Under the pieces are notes generated by a model. It worked only from the letters and a program-made list of their open reading frames with translations. It did not search any database and was not told where the DNA came from. A stretch of 64,000 nt of DNA from Cristatella mucedo (Eukaryota > Bryozoa > Phylactolaemata > Cristatellidae), in the NCBI GenBank assembly GCA_009760855.2, contig WPIO01000118.1, forward strand, positions 62,001 through 126,000. The letters run 5' to 3'. Both the position numbers and the translations under genes were made by a program. Shown here one piece after another: positions 46,150-64,000 of the stretch (its first letter is position 1; the number at the start of each line of letters is the position of its first letter).

Positions 46150-48028
46150 AGGCGGCGCCACGTGATCAGTAGAACGTCTCACGAATTCGGAAATATTGGA
46201 GTTTATTTGATCATACGAGGCAAATATGGAAGTGCGTTTTCTTTTAGCAAAGAAGGCGCTTCGTCGGTGACCTAAGAACCAATATTCTAAACCTCTAAAT
46301 ACACAGTACAAATCCTTGCCAGTTGCTTGTTTTGGTGAATGTTCGTTCACTATATTTTCTAAGGATTTTCTAGTCATTTATTAGCCGGGCGTGATCCACT
46401 GAGTTCGCTATCCCCAGAATATCAGGCTGCCAATTCGAATAATCAACCATCCCCAATTTATTGCAACACATATCGTACAATAGCTACAGCGAGGCAGTGT
46501 TCTGATTTCTATATTTCTTGAAATTACGAATATTTTAGAAGTGTGGATCAAGGTGCACTGAGAAATTTGGAAAAACTAATTGCACCAATCTGCCTTGGAT
46601 TGCGATGAACTGTCGCAACCTAGTTTCAATAATATTTTTCGTAATTAAATTTATATGAGTAGAATGCATTCACTTGAACTTTACGAACTGTAACTAAAAA
46701 ATTTTGAATAGAGATGGCACTTCTCGGATAAATTTATTTCTATTTTAAAGGTATGAGAAATCCAAACTGGACTTTGCTAAATGAGACGGTCGTACATAGG
46801 ATCGGGGAACTTGAGAGCTTTTTAATTAAGCTTGGCATCCGGTCGTGGCATGCATTTCAGCTAAGGAAAGATTGACCTTCGCGTTGCACATCGTGTGTGC
46901 GAGAGCGACGCACGAACTCGAGAGACATTGACGAGAGAACCTCTCCTTATTGAGGTAAGGGCAACATTGATCGCTGTCATGCTCCACTTTCACCAACTTA
47001 CCCATACCTGTGCGCATCGCCGCCGCTTTCACGACTCACTAGTTTTCTTCCACGCGCACCTTCCACCCGTATTCGGTCGCCAAGCTGTGCGGACTCCCCG
47101 CACGTTACACGCGTCGTGTTTTTTCGCTAAATATATAATTCCGTCGGCACTATCGCGCTCGTAACGCCATTATTTTTTGAGTAAGCAGTCAGTGACGTGC
47201 GTTCCGTCGTTTGAACGCCGAATGAGATGTCGGCTTATTTAATCATTTACAATCGGTATGTCGCTCGCCCGAGTAATGTCGAAAGCATTATAGTTTTCTT
47301 TATTGATTTAGCTGCAGGCTTCGGTGACTTCCTATCGCTAAAGCACGTAAAAAAATTAATCTGCATTGTGTAAAATTTAAATTTCATTTTAGAAAATTTT
47401 TGTCAGCTGTAGCTTGGTGATGCACCTGTCTCTTTTTTCCCCGGCGCTGAATTGCAGAGCATCCGATCGGCACGTCTCGCTAGCTGCTCGGAAAGGGCTA
47501 CCCACCCGTTACCGGAAGTCGTGGCTGTGCACGTCGTATACCGATCGCTTTACGATGCGTAGTATTTTAGCGTGTAAGTTATGCCTCTTATTTATTCTTC
47601 ACCCTATGCTCCTGAATTTTTCGCTGCTCGCCGGCGTGCAGACTGGCATTCACCCGCCACCCCTATAGCTCGCGGTTCGTGTCCATGTTGACCACCCCGT
47701 AATCCGATAGGCAGGCTCGCGGACACCCCCATCACTCAAGGACTGCCTGCGGGTTTCAATCTCGCGGTTTTCTCCGAGACGGCGCGAGCACCTGCGTTTC
47801 CTCTCGTTTTCGTTCGGCGGCGGTTACGCATACTGGACTGGTCGCCTGCCTAGTTTAATGATTTCGGCGCACTCGAGCGAGCCAGCAACGGCGCTGTCCG
47901 TCACTGTGCCGTATACCTACGGACTGTGAGCAGAGGCCGGCGTTCCGCGGACGTGCTTCGTATCGCGTACGCTTGTGCGAGAGACTAACGTAATCCGCGG
48001 CTGCGCTGTCGCCAACGAAGCTTGACAA
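46150..48028 (+). promoter_or_regulatory. Upstream region of the B56 gene
   Basis: GC and CpG content rises from about 46.8 kb up to the B56 start codon, as expected for a CpG-rich promoter and 5' UTR. No TATA box in the right place. Short open frames here have no recognisable similarity. The first part (46.15-46.8 kb) is AT-rich with nothing identifiable. Confidence 0.4.
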
Positions 48029-61115
<13,087 letters not shown>

Positions 61116-62226
61116 GTAAGCTATCCTCGGGCGATGTCGTGTGACATGTTTTGCATGTGCTGAGCCTGCGTACTGTGGGCCTTTTCGCTTCTGCTGGTCG
61201 GAAGGCTAGCTAGATGTGTCAGTTGTTGCTTGTGGGTGAGCTTGGCACAAATGCAAGCCGAGTTATCCTGTACATGGGCAGGCTTTCAGTAATTGTTGTC
61301 ATTTGATCAATCGAGAATCAAACCTTGGTTGAATGAATTTCTATACGACTAAGCTTACTTTTCCTGATGCTTTGTACTACGTGTGGCAGTACTAGATGAT
61401 TCTGCCTTCTTCCCATCCCAATCCTACCTTCTTCGGTTGTCGCCGAGCTTGCAAACCTTTACTCCTAAAATTTGAGCTGATTGTGGTCATGGATGCTGCA
61501 TTTAGCTAAAGGCAAGTGACTAGGACGAGTTGGTGGGGGGGGGGGGCTTCGAGCCTGCAGACTTTGGGCCACCGGGTTTAAAGTGTTGCAAGCTGGCTTG
61601 CGAGTGGCTAGACGACCAAAAGCTTCCTCTTGCCTCAGTCGAAGGGATGGTAAGCCATCATTCTTCTCTGGCTCATCTGCAGGTGCCTGCAAGGCCCCTT
61701 CCATCGGGGAATGTTTTAGGGAAAGCCTGCAGGCTGCCGATTTCGCCAGCTTGTCATGGCTGGGTCGGCCGCTTATTGGCCGTTCTGGCTGCAGCCTCCA
61801 GCTTTGCTGCACTGTCACACCAAGTTTCCCACTTCTTGCGTGGCATCTCTACAAGCTTAACGTCCCTAGATGCTGCATTAGTGTATGCTCATCCACCTTG
61901 ATCGCTCGAGTGATGTAGCTGCACGTGAATACCTTCATTGTGTCCATGCAGGGCCAAGGTGGCCAGTGAAGGGCAGTGGCATGCACTCAGTTGGTCCTTG
62001 CTCAACCTCCGAATGGACAGCTGAGGAGAGGGGCTGGTTTCTATACTGCTAGTCAGTCTGCTGAGACGTTGTCAGCTCTGCTCGGCTGGCTGTTGTGCAT
62101 TTCGGTTCTTAGTGCATAGCTTGGGATGCATCTGCCTGCAGTGTGCTTCGGCAAAAGGAATGGAGGTTTTGCTTTCAGAAAATCACAGTTCCAGCTGTGC
62201 ACTCCTGCACACAGCCGTGCTTTTAC

Positions 62227-62229
<3 letters not shown>
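61116..62229 (+). other. B56 intron 4 (start), no exon recognised
   Basis: I looked for the expected next B56 block (FIYETEHHNG-like) in all frames and did not see it. Contains a short poly-G run near 61533-61547. Otherwise featureless. Confidence 0.5.
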
Positions 62230-62297
<68 letters not shown>

Positions 62298-62303
62298 AGA
62301 GAG
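62230..62303. repeat. (GA)n microsatellite
   Basis: About 35 GA units, followed by GTGTGTGCGCGTGTGCG. Confidence 0.98.
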
Positions 62304-63304
62304 TGTGTGCGCGTGTGCGCACGCATGTGCGAAATAGAGAACGACAGCGCAGTTCTTGGCTGCTTCAAGTGGATCGTCTAACCCCTCTGTCACTTGAAGC
62401 AGAACAAAAGGTTCTCTGGTTCATGTGTAGAGAGTGTTGGGATGAGTGGCCGCACGTCGGCGGTGCTATGGGTGAGTGCTTGTAGAAGTGGGTGGTATGC
62501 TAGTAGCCTGCAGCTTCAGATCTTGTCGAAGTGCAGCAGCTTGCTATATCGACACTCAGGCCCTTGATTGCTGCTACTGCAGTGCGAATGGTGCATCGAT
62601 CCTTGTTGCCCTAGCCGTGTCGTCTTTCCTTTGCCCTTCCACCGGTAGTTGCATCCACCTCGATTTGCTCCTGACAGCAGTCTTTGGCAGCAAAGGAGCC
62701 ATGTTGCCCAGGATGGCAGCTTCCGGGAACCTCCCAACACGAAACTCAGCATACTGATTAATAAGCAATAGCAAAATGAGGCCTTGGCATGCAAGAACAA
62801 TAATCAGCACTGGGTCAGTAGGGCTGTTGTTAGCTCACGAGGAGAGCATTAATTACCATTAGACCCTGTGGGCAAAATGAATGTAGAAAAGCACACACAT
62901 AAATCCTACGTGTAGTGCTCAAGTTACGACCAAACGAGTGAAACGTCTAAGCACAAATACTTGAAATGTGTCGGAACCGATAGCTGAATTCGTGTGGCAA
63001 TCGTTTGTTTTCATACTCTTACACAAAGTTTCAAGGGCACAAATGGAACCTGCAAGGAGCTAGACATCCGAATAGTACAGGAAATGAAAGACTGCTGTAC
63101 TGCTTTCAGTGGAGCAACGCGAATCTGAAGTTGTGCTGAGATCTCGATAGAGTAGTAAATGAAGCTGTTCTGTTGCTTCAGCAATGGCTTCTGTACCCGC
63201 CAAAGCTGCTGCAGTGCCGTTGGAAAGCCTGCGGTTTGTCAGCGGTCCATTCTGCCGTGGCATCCTGGGCTTAGCAATCACCAGTCCTTGCATGTGCGGA
63301 GCAC
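62304..63304. other. No gene recognised
   Basis: Probably still B56 intron. Short open frames with no domain; no B56 exon seen. Confidence 0.4.
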
Positions 63305-63488
63305 ACTAATAATAATAATAATAATAATATTGCACTTGATAAAGCGCCCTCAGAGAACTTAATCTCTTTCTAGGCGCTTTACATTTGCTGCAAAGTGATA
63401 CGCAATAGAATAGTAAGTAAAATCATGCTTGAAAAACAAACAAAATGAATAACATGGTTAGGGGTTACATGCACTGGGTCAGCATGCA
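63305..63488 (-). mobile_element. LINE 3' end
   Basis: (AAT)7 ATTGCACTTGATAAAG through GGGTCAGCATGCAAC. Almost identical to the 3' end at 26649-26850, so a recent copy. Confidence 0.87.
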
Positions 63489-63924
63489 ACTGATCTAGCT
63501 TCATGGTTGCTACCCCATAGCTGTTATACTCTCTAATTCTTATGATATAGTACCCATCGGGTGATTCTTTATGGTTATATTTCATAGGAGTAATGTGTAT
63601 TCTTGCATGATCACGATAATAGAAACACTGATACCCAATAGGGTTTTAGAGTGACTGACAGCTCTGCCAGCAACCTCCATATGGTGACTTGCAAGGTTTG
63701 AGTTGCCGGAGATTGGATAAGCTTTCAGGTAATTTAGCTTTGATATGGAATAATAAGATGATAACAGATGTACAGCTCATCAAAATCTAGGGGCTTTTCT
63801 TAAAGAATTTCTATTTATTTCCTGATCAAAGCATGCACCTGCTTATTCAACCGGCATGATGTTCCAATGACAACATGTTTCAATGGATAATAGAGAGCTT
63901 ATGCTTACCAGTTATGGAAGCAAT

Positions 63925-63966
63925 GAGGGCGCTTTATCAAGTTTGTTATTATTATTATTATTATTG
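63925..63966 (+). mobile_element. Very short LINE 3' end
   Basis: GAGGGCGCTTTATCAAGTTT GTTATTATTATTATT only. Faces the minus-strand copy 440 bp upstream. Confidence 0.75.
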
Positions 63967-64000
63967 ACGTGTCGGCTCTTGCCTTATAGCAATATCCATC

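Overview
This is a eukaryotic, almost certainly metazoan (marine-invertebrate-like) nuclear genome window. The genes have GT-AG introns, and intergenic and intronic DNA is crowded with LINE retrotransposon pieces, tRNA-derived SINEs, long microsatellites and diverged duplications. There are no operons, bacterial genes or CRISPR arrays. I cannot place the species from sequence alone.

Three protein-coding genes can be assembled exon by exon. (1) About 19.83-24.18 kb, + strand: a complete SR splicing factor of the SRSF4/5/6-B52 type (two RRMs and an RS tail, seven coding exons). (2) 43.18-32.24 kb, - strand: a complete TOMM20 mitochondrial import receptor (five coding exons, 150 residues), with its three larger introns full of repeats. 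(3) From 48.03 kb to beyond the right part of the window, + strand: the first four coding exons of a PP2A B56 (B') regulatory subunit; intron 1 is about 11 kb and the rest of the gene lies past 64 kb or was not recognised.

The left 14 kb is different. It is an old, diverged tandem array of at least three units (about 1-6.4, 7.1-11.0 and 11.0-13.9 kb) sharing the same order of blocks: a head block, a minus-strand segment coding heptad-type coiled-coil repeats followed by a conserved C-terminal patch, a GA/CT microsatellite and a tail block. It looks like a decayed repeated gene or a large unrecognised transposon; I cannot name it.

Two LINE groups are visible. The commoner one is CR1/L2-like: about 25 mostly 5'-truncated copies with a constant 3' tail ending in a GCGCC...GGGCGC hairpin and (ATT)n. 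The second is a longer degraded copy on the minus strand at 29.3-31.7 kb. A tRNA-derived SINE (SINE1) occurs at least ten times. A second SINE (SINE2) carries nearly the same 3' hairpin as the common LINE, suggesting a LINE/SINE partnership. Several nested insertions show insertion order. A 700-bp palindrome built from roughly 160-bp satellite-like units lies at 35.06-35.75 kb, inside a TOMM20 intron flank region between exons at 32.8 and 37.6 kb. A dead Tc1-like transposase lies in intron 1 of the B56 gene.
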